The notes under the pieces were generated by a model. That model ran no database searches and was not told the origin of the DNA. It saw nothing but the letters and a program-made list of their open reading frames with translations. The position numbers and the translations under genes are program-made. From Eikenella halliae (GTDB lineage: Bacteria; Pseudomonadota; Gammaproteobacteria; Burkholderiales; Neisseriaceae), in contig NZ_LXSQ01000030.1 of the NCBI RefSeq assembly GCF_001648475.1, positions 89,744 through 153,743 on the forward strand: a stretch of DNA of 64,000 nt, written 5' to 3'. Positions 1 to 8,213 of this stretch are shown here, in pieces (position 1 is the stretch's first letter; every line of letters begins with the position of its first letter).

Positions 1-16
1 AACGAAGTTAAAATGA

Positions 17-60
17 AAAAGCAGCCTGCACCTTCCCCAAACGGGGTGCAGGCTGCTTTT
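17..60 (-). terminator. Inverted foreign-dialect DUS pair, terminator of the feo operon
   Basis: Two 16-base arms (17-32 and 45-60) are exact reverse complements around a short loop, and each contains AAGCAGCCTGCA or its complement. On the minus strand the hairpin follows the last feo gene by 14 bases and ends in a T run. Inverted DUS pairs commonly act as terminators in Neisseriaceae. The 12-mer is the Kingella-type dialect, not the AGGCTACCTGAA dialect used in the rest of the window. Confidence 0.8.
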
Positions 61-73
61 CTGTTCGGCAGGC

Positions 74-202
74 CTAACCGCAACCGCCGCATTTGCCGCA
101 GCCGCTGCTGCAATCGCGTTTTTTCGGTTTAAATACGAATTTCCGCAAGAGGAAGAATACGCAGGCGAGCATAATCAAGCCGACGATAATATATTGAGTC
201 AT
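74..202 (-). CDS. Small Cys-rich FeoB-associated membrane protein
   Basis: This 42-residue protein begins MTQYIIVGLI. It has one N-terminal membrane segment (about residues 4-20), a basic stretch RKFVFKPKKR, and a C-terminal Cys-Gly tail with four cysteines (CSSGCGKCGGCG). This matches the FeoB-associated Cys-rich membrane protein family found downstream of feoB in many bacteria, which is thought to assist ferrous iron transport. Its ATG overlaps the feoB TGA as ATGA, so translation is probably coupled to feoB. The family call rests on architecture and position, not on a search. Confidence 0.75.
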   Translation of the reverse strand: MTQYIIVGLIMLACVFFLLRKFVFKPKKRDCSSGCGKCGGCG

Positions 203-2067
203 GACGATAGTATCCTTGAAGAAATTTGGTAAACCACGAATGCGGCAAAATAAGCCATCAGGAACAAATAGCCGGTAATCATCACCATATTTTTTGTGGA
301 TTTGATTTCGCGTTTAATCACAGTCAATGTCGCGGCGCACATGGGGGCGTACACATACCAAGCCAAGAAGGCGAAGGCGGTCGGCAGGCCCCAGTTGTTG
401 TGCACAATCGGAATCAGTGCGTTTTGTACGGCGTCTTCAGACGACGCGCTGACGGCATAGACCGTACCCAGCGCGGCCACGACGACTTCACGCGCGGCGA
501 TGCCCGGAATCATGGCGATACACATTTCCCAAGTGAAGCCCAGCGGGGCGAACAATGGTTGGATAGCGTGGCCGAGCATACCCGCGAGGCTGTAATCGAT
601 TGCTGCGCCTGTTGCGCCTGCGGGCGGTTGCGGCCAGCTGACCAAGCCCCACAAAACCACGGTCAGCGCGAAGATAATCGTACCGGCGCGTTTGAGGAAG
701 GCTTTTACCCTGTCCCACAGGCTGGTCATGATGTGTTTGAAGTTGGGTGTGCGGAAAGTCGGCAGCTCCATCAAGAGCGGGAATTGCTGCACGTTGCCTT
801 TCATACGCGCCAAGCGTTTCATGATATACGCTGCCAAGGCGGCAGACAGGATGCCTGCGAGATAGAGGATGAACAGCGTTAGTCCTTGCAGGTTGAAAAT
901 CCCGCCTACGGTGCGATTAGGAATGACGGCGGCGATAATCAGCGCGTAAACGGGCAGCCGCGCGGAACAGGTCAGCAGCGGGGCGACGGCGATGGTAACG
1001 AGGCGTTCGCGCGGGTCATTAATCGTACGCGCCGACATCACGGCGGGGACGGCGCAGGCGAAACTCGACAGGAGCGGGATGAACGAGCGTCCGGACAGGC
1101 CGCTTTTCGCCATCACGTTATCCAGCAGGAACGCTGCGCGCGGCAGGTAGCCGGAGTCTTCCAAAAGCAGGATGAAGGCGAACAGAATCGTAATCTGCGG
1201 CAGGAATACCAATACGCTGCCCATACCGGCAAGTACGCCGTTGACGAGCAAATCGCTGAGGATGCCCGGCTCCATGTTGGCAGCCACCCATTCGCCCAGC
1301 CAGCCGAAACCGCCCTCGATGGCTTCCATAATCGGTGCCGCCCAAGTGTAAACCGCTTGGAACACCATAAACAGGATGAACAGCAGCAGAATCATGCCCC
1401 AGACGGGGTGCAGCACGATGTCGTCGAGTTTTTTGTGCCATGCGGGCAGCGTCATCTGCGTGCGCACTACTTGTGCCAAAATCGATTCGACTTCTTGATA
1501 AAGCTTGTCGCTATCCAGCGCATCGAGCGTGCGTTCGGCAGAAGCGGGATTGGCGGGGAAAGAGCGTTTGCGCGGCAACTTCGCCACGGCTTCGCGCACG
1601 GCCTGTACGCCCGACGCGCTCACTGCAACTATTTCCAAAACAGGTGCGTCCAACAACTCGCTCAGTTTGGCCGCATCGATATTCAAGCCCCTTCTGCGGG
1701 CAACGTCGCTCATGTTCAGCGACACCACCATCGGCAGTTTCAGCGTTTTCAGTTCCAAAATCATGCGCAGGGTCATACGCAGGTTGGTCGCGTCGGCAAC
1801 GGCAATAATGGCATCGGGCGGAATGCCCATCTTGCCCACCATTACATCTTTTGCCACTGCTTCGTCGGGGCTGGTCGTGCGCAGGCTGTATGTGCCCGGC
1901 AGGTCCATAATGCGGACCGCCTCGTCGTCGAGGAAGGCACCCTCGCGCTTATCGACCGTTACGCCCGGATAATTGGCAACCTTGGCATGTGAGCCGGTCA
2001 AACCGTTGAACAAAACGGTTTTGCCGCAGTTTGGCGCGCCGATCAGGGCGAAATAGCTCAATTCCAT
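199..2067 (-). CDS. feoB: Ferrous iron transporter FeoB
   Basis: FeoB is the inner-membrane permease that moves Fe(II) into the cytoplasm. The 622-residue protein opens with a G domain: G1 GAPNCGKT (10-17), switch Thr in YPGVTV (33-38), G3 DLPG (55-58) and G4 NMSD (118-121). The C-terminal half is a multi-pass domain with the two conserved Gate regions, including FLPQITILF and the GLSGRSFIPLLSSFAC segment. It is shorter than enteric FeoB (about 770 residues). Two adjacent ATGs follow AAAGGAAAT; the second, at 2067, gives better spacing. The start lies 162 bases past the feoA stop, and that gap is packed with Kingella-type DUS. The downstream Cys-rich gene overlaps the stop by four bases. The locus was probably acquired by transformation. 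Confidence 0.95.
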   Translation of the reverse strand: MELSYFALIGAPNCGKTVLFNGLTGSHAKVANYPGVTVDKREGAFLDDEAVRIMDLPGTYSLRTTSPDEAVAKDVMVGKMGIPPDAIIAVADATNLRMTLRMILELKTLKLPMVVSLNMSDVARRRGLNIDAAKLSELLDAPVLEIVAVSASGVQAVREAVAKLPRKRSFPANPASAERTLDALDSDKLYQEVESILAQVVRTQMTLPAWHKKLDDIVLHPVWGMILLLFILFMVFQAVYTWAAPIMEAIEGGFGWLGEWVAANMEPGILSDLLVNGVLAGMGSVLVFLPQITILFAFILLLEDSGYLPRAAFLLDNVMAKSGLSGRSFIPLLSSFACAVPAVMSARTINDPRERLVTIAVAPLLTCSARLPVYALIIAAVIPNRTVGGIFNLQGLTLFILYLAGILSAALAAYIMKRLARMKGNVQQFPLLMELPTFRTPNFKHIMTSLWDRVKAFLKRAGTIIFALTVVLWGLVSWPQPPAGATGAAIDYSLAGMLGHAIQPLFAPLGFTWEMCIAMIPGIAAREVVVAALGTVYAVSASSEDAVQNALIPIVHNNWGLPTAFAFLAWYVYAPMCAATLTVIKREIKSTKNMVMITGYLFLMAYFAAFVVYQISSRILSS

Positions 2068-2111
2068 CATATTTCCTTTTTGATTTTCATAGGTTTTTTC
2101 CGTTTTCCACA

Positions 2112-2246
2112 TGCAGGCTGCTTTCGGGCGGCGCAGCACGGGTTCCAGGCAGCCTGCATTTTGGTCGGCAGGGTTGCAGGCTGCTTTTTCATTTTAACTT
2201 CGTTGAAGCAGACGCTTTCAGGTAGCCTTTAAGGTGCAGGCTGCTT
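2112..2246. repeat. Cluster of Kingella-type DUS (AAGCAGCCTGCA) around feoA-feoB
   Basis: Perfect copies of AAGCAGCCTGCA or its complement lie at 2112-2123, 2175-2186 and 2235-2246, and a one-mismatch copy (AGGCAGCCTGCA) at 2147-2158. With 19-30 and 47-58 this makes five perfect copies, all inside the first 2.3 kb; I saw none elsewhere. A single resident-type DUS (TTCAGGTAGCCT) lies among them near 2218. The copy at 2235-2246 forms the last codons of feoA. Confidence 0.8.
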
Positions 2247-2515
2247 TTGTTCCGCATCGACCAAATGGCACATAATCTTCCCCGCCTCTTCCTGCCGCAA
2301 CGAAAACTGCGACTGGTTGCCCAAGCGCACCGCAAACGGCCCGCGCCCGAAGCCCCCGCGGCAATCACCTGCAAAGGCATGCCGCTGGAAAAGCCCAAAT
2401 CCGCCAAACGGCGCGACACCAAGGCATCGAGTTCGCCGAACACGGGATTGGGGACAATGGAATCGATATGCGCAACTGCGCCCTTGCGCAGCTGGGAGAG
2501 TGGGATGGTGGACAT
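2229..2515 (-). pseudogene. feoA: feoA, frameshifted (FeoA SH3-like iron transport protein)
   Basis: FeoA is a small cytoplasmic SH3-like protein that supports FeoB. The N-terminal part (MSTIPLSQLRKGAVAHID to GMPLQVIAAG) reads in one frame from ATG at 2513-2515. The C-terminal part (GRGPFAVRLGNQSQFSLRQ to the stop at 2229) reads in another. Adding one G to the five-G run (C5 at 2353-2357 on the plus strand) restores a continuous FeoA containing AAGGFGRGPFAVRLGN, so a one-base deletion is the simplest cause. As read, feoA is broken. A sequencing error or a phase-variable tract is also possible, although five to six G is short for slippage. Upstream lies a candidate Fur box. Confidence 0.75.
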
Positions 2516-2593
2516 GGTGGGGCTTTCTGAGGGAACGGGTGCGAAAGAATGGCACACCGAAATGGTTTTGATATTTCTTAGTCAGTTTATTAC

Positions 2594-2612
2594 GATAATA
2601 AATCTTATTAAC
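2594..2612. promoter_or_regulatory. Candidate Fur box upstream of feoA
   Basis: The 19-mer starting GATAAT contains the palindrome TAATAA-ATC-TTATTA and matches 13 of 19 positions of the classical Fur consensus (my alignment). It lies about 80 bases upstream of the feoA ATG in an AT-rich region. The rest of the 2516-2849 gap holds AT-rich promoter DNA and the trpB terminator; no gene is visible. Confidence 0.5.
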
Positions 2613-2718
2613 ATAAAACGCAAACTGAAATCCCCGTTATTCCGCCTTTTCAAACAAACCATTGCGACAAATCAAAAAAGAATGATTTTTAGATGAAGCC
2701 GAATTCCTGGTGCATAAA

Positions 2719-2776
2719 AGGCTACCTGAAACTCCGGCTTCGCAGAAACTTCTCTGCGCCGCGTTTCAGGTAGCCT
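2719..2776 (-). terminator. Inverted DUS pair, trpB terminator
   Basis: AGGCTACCTGAA (2719-2730) and TTCAGGTAGCCT (2765-2776) face each other and enclose a second small hairpin (CGCAGA...TCTGCG). The pair follows the trpB stop on the minus strand. Confidence 0.6.
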
Positions 2777-2849
2777 TCTTTAAAATCGGGTCTGGCTGAT
2801 GCGGACCAATCTTTCTTGCGCCGCGCTGTCAGCCGCCCGGCACTCGGGC

Positions 2850-4058
2850 TTAAGCCAAATCCAATTTGCCCAAAACGAAGTCGATATCTTTGTCGCCGCG
2901 GCCGGAAAGATTGACCAACAAGCGTTTGCTGCCGTCGAGTTCGGCCGCGCGGCGTAAGGCATAGGCCACGGCATGGGCGGATTCGAGCGCGGGAATAATG
3001 CCTTCTTCGCGTGAGAGTGCTAGGAAGGCGTTGAGGCATTCGGCATCGGTGGCGGTTTCGTAGCGGCCGCGGCCGATATCTTTCAGGTGGCAATGCTGCG
3101 GGCCAACACCGGGGTAGTCCAGGCCGGAGGCGATGGAATGCACGGCGGCGGGGGTGCCGTCTTCATTTTGCAGGTAGTAGCAGTTGAAGCCTTGGATATT
3201 GCCGAATTTGCCTTTGGTCATGGTGGCGGCGTGGCGGCCGGGCTTGTCGAGGCCTTCGCCGGCCGGCTCTACGCCCACCAAGGCTACGGATGGGTCGTCC
3301 ATAAAGGCGTTGAACAGGCCGATGGCGTTGGAGCCGCCACCCACACAGGCGATGACTTCATCCGGCAAGCCGCCCTGCTCGCGCTGGAATTGTTCGCGTG
3401 CTTCGTGGCCGACAATGCTTTGGAAATAGGCCACCATTTCGGGATACGGTGCGGGGCCGACCACGGAGCCGATGGCGAATATGCTGCTGTCTATTTGTTC
3501 CAGATAGGCGGCAAAAGCGCTATCAACGGCTTCTTTGAGCGTGCCTGCCCCGGCGGATACGGGCACGAGTTTGGCGCCGAGGATTTTCATGCGCGACACA
3601 TTGGGGTGCTCTTTGGCAATATCGACCACGCCCATATGGATTTCGCATTCGAGCCCGAGCAAGGCGGCGGCGGTGGCCAGCGCTACGCCGTGTTGACCTG
3701 CACCGGTTTCGGCAATCACTTTTTTCTTGCCGAGTTTTTTGGCCAGCAGCACTTCGCCGATGCAGTGGTTGATTTTGTGGGCACCGGTGTGGTTGAGGTC
3801 TTCGCGTTTGAGGAAGATTTGCGCGCCGCGTTTGGAGAGGGTGCGGGCGTGGTAGATGGGGCTGGGGCGGCCGACATAGGTGGCTTGCAGGCGTTTCATT
3901 TCGCTGATGAAGTCGGCATCGCGGATGATGCTGTGAAAGCCGGTTTCCAATTCGGTGAGGGCTTGGGCAAGGGCGGGATGGCCGATGCGGCCGCCGTGCT
4001 GGCCGAAGTTGCCGTTTTGATCGGGAAGGATGAGGGGGTTAAGCTGCTCTTGAATCAT
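2850..4058 (-). CDS. trpB: Tryptophan synthase beta chain
   Basis: TrpB joins indole and serine to make tryptophan, using pyridoxal phosphate, in the TrpA2B2 complex. The 402-residue protein has normal family length. The PLP lysine lies in LNHTGAHKIN (about residue 95), preceded by the conserved GRPSPIYHA and FLKREDL. The glycine-rich phosphate site is CVGGGSNAIG and the C-terminal SGRGDKD is intact. No trpA is adjacent, so the trp genes are split here. It lies between a DUS-pair terminator downstream and DUS-containing spacer upstream, and appears to be monocistronic. Confidence 0.97.
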   Translation of the reverse strand: MIQEQLNPLILPDQNGNFGQHGGRIGHPALAQALTELETGFHSIIRDADFISEMKRLQATYVGRPSPIYHARTLSKRGAQIFLKREDLNHTGAHKINHCIGEVLLAKKLGKKKVIAETGAGQHGVALATAAALLGLECEIHMGVVDIAKEHPNVSRMKILGAKLVPVSAGAGTLKEAVDSAFAAYLEQIDSSIFAIGSVVGPAPYPEMVAYFQSIVGHEAREQFQREQGGLPDEVIACVGGGSNAIGLFNAFMDDPSVALVGVEPAGEGLDKPGRHAATMTKGKFGNIQGFNCYYLQNEDGTPAAVHSIASGLDYPGVGPQHCHLKDIGRGRYETATDAECLNAFLALSREEGIIPALESAHAVAYALRRAAELDGSKRLLVNLSGRGDKDIDFVLGKLDLA

Positions 4059-4154
4059 GTTTTCTCCTGTTGGGTGTGAGAAGGGATGGTTTTCAGGTAG
4101 CCCTTTGGGGATGGGAGGCTACCTGAAAAATGAAAATGGCCGCCCGTCCTGTTT

Positions 4155-5186
4155 TCAGGTAGCCTCTGCCCGGGTGAGCAGCATGGCGTCGCCGTAGCTG
4201 AAAAAGCGGTATTGCTGCTCGATGGCATGGCGGTAGGCGGTGCGGATGTGTTCGATGCCGGAAAAGGCGCTCACCAGCATCAGCAGGGTGGACTTGGGCA
4301 GGTGGAAATTGGTAATTAGGCCGTCGGCTACCTGAAAACGGTAGCCCGGGGTGATGAAAATATCGGTATCGCCCTCGCCCGCTTGCAGGCGGCCGCTTTG
4401 GGCGGCGGCTTCCAGACTGCGCATGGAAGTGGTGCCGACCGCCCATACGCGCTTGCCGTTTGCTTTGGTTTCCGCAATGGCTTCAACGGTTTCGGCAGGA
4501 ATGCTGTACCATTCTTTGTGCATTTTGTGTTCGGCAATGTTTTCGCTGCGCACGGGCTGGAAGGTGCCGGCGCCCACGTGCAGGGTTACTTCGGCGCGGC
4601 GGATGCCGTTTGCCTGCAGTTGGTCCAATAATTCGGGGGTGAAGTGCAGACCGGCGGTGGGGGCGGCAACGGCGCCTTGGTGCTTGGCGTAAACGGTTTG
4701 GTAGCGTTCATCGTCGGCTGCGTCGGCGGCGCGCTCGATATAGGGCGGCAGCGGCAGGCGGCCGGTTTGTTCGAGGATTTGGTATACGTTGAGGCTACCT
4801 GAAAACCGCAGCTTAAAAAGCTCGCCTTCGCGTTCTTCCATTTGCGCCCGAATGCCGCCGTCAAATTCCAGCAGACTGCCGGGCTTGGGCGACTTGGAAG
4901 AGCGGATGTGCGCCAGGGCGCAGTGTTCGTCCAATACGCGTTCAATCAGGGCTTCGATGCGCCCGCCGCTGGCTTTGCGCCCGAACAGGCGGGCTTTCAT
5001 CACTTTGGTGTTGTTGAACACGAGCAGGTCGCCGGCTTCGATCAGGTTTGGCAGCTCGGCAAACAGGCGGTCGCATAGGGGGCGGCTGGGGCGGGCGTCG
5101 AGCAGGCGGCTGCTGCCGCGCCGTTCGGGCGGCTGCTGGGCAATCAGGTGTTCGGGCAGGTGGAAATCGAAATCGGCAAGCTGCAT
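4155..5186 (-). CDS. queA: S-adenosylmethionine:tRNA ribosyltransferase-isomerase QueA
   Basis: QueA transfers the ribosyl group of SAM to 7-aminomethyl-7-deazaguanine in tRNA during queuosine synthesis. The start at MQLADFDFHLPEHLIAQ is the conserved N-terminus; the longer upstream reading is not conserved and runs through a DUS. Family hallmarks are RRGSSRLL, GDLLVFNNTKVMKAR, APTAGLHFT and VGTTSMRSLE. The protein has 343 residues. Two DUS are read in frame (as RFSGSLN and RFQVADG). The stop codon itself is part of a third: GAG GCT ACC TGA gives the C-terminus EAT and the stop. Confidence 0.96.
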   Translation of the reverse strand: MQLADFDFHLPEHLIAQQPPERRGSSRLLDARPSRPLCDRLFAELPNLIEAGDLLVFNNTKVMKARLFGRKASGGRIEALIERVLDEHCALAHIRSSKSPKPGSLLEFDGGIRAQMEEREGELFKLRFSGSLNVYQILEQTGRLPLPPYIERAADAADDERYQTVYAKHQGAVAAPTAGLHFTPELLDQLQANGIRRAEVTLHVGAGTFQPVRSENIAEHKMHKEWYSIPAETVEAIAETKANGKRVWAVGTTSMRSLEAAAQSGRLQAGEGDTDIFITPGYRFQVADGLITNFHLPKSTLLMLVSAFSGIEHIRTAYRHAIEQQYRFFSYGDAMLLTRAEAT

Positions 5187-5458
5187 AGCGCGGTAGACAG
5201 GCGGAGGAAAGCGGGCATTATATAACCATTTTGCTTGAATGGCTGGGGTTTGCATTTTCAGGTAGCCTCCCATATCGGCCAAGGCTACCTGAAAAATCGG
5301 CAAGCGTTTTCAACCGATATTGTCAGATTGCCTGCTCCCGCCCACCCTGCCTAGCCCTCCCTCATTCCCCGCAGCTCTGAAAAAATCGGCTAAAACCCTT
5401 GCCAGACGGGCATAAAGCCGCTACCTTTCGCCTGGTTTCACTTTCCCACGGTGTTTTA

Positions 5459-7612
5459 ATGAGCAAACTGCCCTACCACGGCCCGAACTGGCGCAAACTC
5501 TGGCTGAAAACGTTGCTTTTTGGCTTGGTTTTGTTGGCATTGTGGCTGGGCGCATCATTCGGTTTGAGCCGATTGCTCAGTGAAGCCCGCATCCGCCAAA
5601 CCGCCAACCAAATGCTTGCCGCACAAGGCCAGCAGCTGAATTTCGACGGACACCAAATCGAACGCGGCTGGTTTCCCTATCCTTACATAGTGCTGCACCA
5701 AGTGGGCTTGAGCCGCACCCAGGGCGGCAGCCAAACCATGAATGCCGAATCCGCAAAGCTCTCCTTCGGCTGGCCATCCCTGTGGGGCGACGTCTCCCTC
5801 CACAGCCTGCACCTGCAACGCGCCAACATCAGCGCACAACGGCTGGAAAACGGGCAGTGGGAAGTGGCCGGGTTCACCGCCAATCAAGCCGAAAACAGCA
5901 CCCTGCCCCACCGCATCGAACTGGAAGACAGCACCCTGCGCCTGCAATACGGCGGGCAGAAACAAATCCTGCGCCAAGTGGCCGGCTTCATCGACCGCGC
6001 AGACGGAAACTTCAGCCTCTCCGCCAGCCTGTTTGCCCCGCAGGAATACCGGATGCAGGCCACCGGCAGCTACAGCGGCAGCCATTTCGAGCAGCTCCAA
6101 ACCACCCTTTCCGGCTTCCTGCCCGACGGCCAGCCCTTCACCGCCGCCTGGCAAGGCAATGCCGACTACACCCCCGGCCAAAGCCGCCTCAACACCAAAG
6201 AAGGCCGCCTCAGCATCCAAATCCCCGATTGGCAGCTCAACATCGAAGGCAACACCCGCAACTGGCAACTCACCCCCGACAGCGCCGTATTACCCGAAAC
6301 CCACATCATCTTCAGCAACGCCGACCCCGCAAACGGCCAGCCCCCCGCCGATGCCGTGCGCCACAGCGGCAGCGGCAGCATCAACAAAGTCTCCTATCAA
6401 AACCGTACCCTGGAAATCGGCGGCTTCCAAATCAGCGGTACCGCCGAATACGGCCGGGGCAGCAGCGGCTACAGCGCCAACGGCCGCCTCCAGGCCGGCC
6501 CCGGCCATTTCCAAATCGACAGCCTCTATCTCAGCACCCGCCACAACGCCGCCCCCGGCAGCATGCCCTACCTCTCCGGCCAATGGCACGGCCAAGCCGC
6601 CGGCAACGGCCAAAGCTGGAACGCCGAGCTGCAAGGCAGCCTCGACAACAACGAAGGCTACCTGAAAATTTCCGGCAGCCTCAGCGAACAAGGCCACAAC
6701 ATCCAAGCCGCCCTCAACCTGAGCAAACTATCCCTCAGCGGCTACCTCGAAGCCGAGCGCCCCCCCGCCGCCGAAAACACCCCGCCCCTATGGCTCCAAT
6801 ATTGGCCGCAGGCCCTGCGCCGCCGCCAAATCAGCCTCACCCTCGACATTGGCACACTCGAAAGCTCCGGCCTGCAAATCCAAAACTTCCACAGCACCCT
6901 GCACCTTGATGCCGACAAGCTCGAAGCCCAAACCATCAAAATGCAGATGTACGAAGGCAGCGCCGAAGGCAGCGCCGTGCTGCACCAAGGCAGCCGCCCC
7001 AAATGGGAAGCCGCCCTCCAATTCAACAACATCCAAATCAAACCCCTGCTGCAAGACGCCTTCCGCTTCAACCACCTCAGCGGTCGCGGCAACGCATCCT
7101 TCCGCCTCGGCGCAGAAGGCCTCAACCGCAGCGAATGGCACACCACCCTGGCCGGGCAAGGCAAAATCGTGCTCGACAACGGCGCCTGGCAAGGCATCAA
7201 CCTCGGCAAACTCCTCAACAAACCCGATAATCTGCCCGTCCGAAACCTCATCCGCTACAACGCCGAAAGCAGCACCCCCTTCCGCCACTTCAGCATCGAA
7301 GCCACCGTAGAAAACGGCATCGGCACCACCCCGCGCCTCAGTCTGCAAAGCGACAGCCTTAACCTCAGCGGCCAAGGCAGCTTTGACATCCGCACCGCTA
7401 CCCTCAACTACGCCGTGCTCGCCAGCGCCGGCCAAGACCTCTGGCTGCCGCTCAAAATCAACGGCAGCATCAACCGCCCCAACTTCGCCCTCGACTACCA
7501 ACGCATCACCGGCAATCTGCAAAGCCCCGAGCAGAAACAACGCGCCCTGCAAGACGTGCTGCAACAGCAATGGCAGTGGATACAGAAACTGCCCGAAAAC
7601 CAACAGCCCTAG
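5459..7612 (+). CDS. AsmA-family envelope protein
   Basis: This 717-residue protein starts MSKLPYHGPNWRKLW and has one N-terminal membrane anchor (about residues 17-37: LLFGLVLLALWLGASFGLS). A long beta-rich periplasmic domain follows, with the C-terminal AsmA-like region (GRGNASFRLGAEGLN, LAGQGKIVLDNGAWQGINLGKLL, LSGQGSFDI). AsmA-like proteins are inner-membrane anchored bridge-type proteins linked to phospholipid transport to the outer membrane; that role is inferred for this member. The ATG at 5459 is preferred because the anchor follows directly, but no good ribosome site is visible. One DUS is read in frame as EGYLKISGS. It points away from queA. Confidence 0.85.
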   Translation: MSKLPYHGPNWRKLWLKTLLFGLVLLALWLGASFGLSRLLSEARIRQTANQMLAAQGQQLNFDGHQIERGWFPYPYIVLHQVGLSRTQGGSQTMNAESAKLSFGWPSLWGDVSLHSLHLQRANISAQRLENGQWEVAGFTANQAENSTLPHRIELEDSTLRLQYGGQKQILRQVAGFIDRADGNFSLSASLFAPQEYRMQATGSYSGSHFEQLQTTLSGFLPDGQPFTAAWQGNADYTPGQSRLNTKEGRLSIQIPDWQLNIEGNTRNWQLTPDSAVLPETHIIFSNADPANGQPPADAVRHSGSGSINKVSYQNRTLEIGGFQISGTAEYGRGSSGYSANGRLQAGPGHFQIDSLYLSTRHNAAPGSMPYLSGQWHGQAAGNGQSWNAELQGSLDNNEGYLKISGSLSEQGHNIQAALNLSKLSLSGYLEAERPPAAENTPPLWLQYWPQALRRRQISLTLDIGTLESSGLQIQNFHSTLHLDADKLEAQTIKMQMYEGSAEGSAVLHQGSRPKWEAALQFNNIQIKPLLQDAFRFNHLSGRGNASFRLGAEGLNRSEWHTTLAGQGKIVLDNGAWQGINLGKLLNKPDNLPVRNLIRYNAESSTPFRHFSIEATVENGIGTTPRLSLQSDSLNLSGQGSFDIRTATLNYAVLASAGQDLWLPLKINGSINRPNFALDYQRITGNLQSPEQKQRALQDVLQQQWQWIQKLPENQQP

Positions 7613-7651
7613 CCGTCGCACGCATACCTGGCCGCCTGCTTTCCAGCAACC

Positions 7652-7724
7652 ATTTTCAGGTAGCCTCAGCCGGCCAAACAAAGGCTACCTGAAAACCTCG
7701 GCAACAGGATTTTCAGGTAGCCTT
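7652..7724 (+). terminator. Triple DUS terminator region after the AsmA-like gene
   Basis: Three DUS in alternating orientation (about 7654, 7683 and 7713) can form competing hairpins. The last inverted pair is followed by a short T run (CCTTTTTGATT). This follows the stop at 7612. Confidence 0.55.
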
Positions 7725-7753
7725 TTTGATTAAACATCAAAGGAGGGATAATT

Positions 7754-7988
7754 ATGTCCGGCTTGGTTGTTTTACCTGCTCGGCCTGTAGCTGGTTGTGA
7801 TTATGTTGTCCATATGGCTGCCCTACCGGCTGCTGCGCGGGCGGGGTATCGCCATAGCAGGCGCATTGTTCGGTTTTACGCTGAGCTTTGCCAGATGGGT
7901 GGCGAAATGGCGGATAGAGCATTGGCTGGTGCAAAGGGATTTAACCAAGGCCCGCAAACAGGATGGGGGTTTGTGTATGTCGAACTGA
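7754..7988 (+). pseudogene. Possible decayed small membrane protein gene
   Basis: A strong ribosome site (AAAGGAGGG) precedes ATG at 7754, but that frame gives a protein with no recognisable character (99 residues, ending in a DUS at 8053). A second frame looks more biological: WLFYLLGL, then a TAG at 7788-7790, then LVVIMLSIWLPYRLLRGRG and GIAIAGALFGFTLSFARWVAKW to a stop at 7986-7988, typical of a small two-span membrane protein. One indel near 7758 and loss of the TAG would join start and body. I infer a degraded gene. A 63-residue protein starting at GTG 7797 is the alternative. Confidence 0.35.
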
Positions 7989-8136
7989 AGCAGTGGAAAC
8001 AGATGATGGGCGGAGAAGAGGCTTGGAGGAAGGTGGGGCATAAGGCTACCTGAAAATGCTTTTTAAGCCTTAACCCCGTTGAAGCCGATGTTTTCAGGTA
8101 GCCTTCTTGTTAAAACGGAGATCGACTCCGCAAAAA

Positions 8137-8167
8137 AACAGCCTGCCGCTGAAGCGTACAGGCTGTT
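8137..8167 (-). terminator. Intrinsic terminator of the bacterioferritin operon
   Basis: AACAGCCTG (8137-8145) pairs with CAGGCTGTT (8159-8167). On the minus strand the stem is followed by a run of seven T, a canonical Rho-independent terminator just past the second bfr stop. It is not built from the resident DUS. Confidence 0.85.
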
Positions 8168-8213
8168 GCTATTTGGAATGGGCTTTGCCGGGTTTGGCGG
8201 TGGTTTGGTGTTT

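Noticed and set aside
226..1992. Long plus-strand frames opposite feoB (218 and 368 codons)
   Set aside because: They are antisense shadows of feoB, with Arg/Gln/His-rich composition and no family features.
5742..6909. Overlapping plus-strand frames inside the AsmA-like gene
   Set aside because: They are Pro/Ala/Thr- and Arg/Gln-rich shadow translations of a GC-rich gene in the wrong frame.
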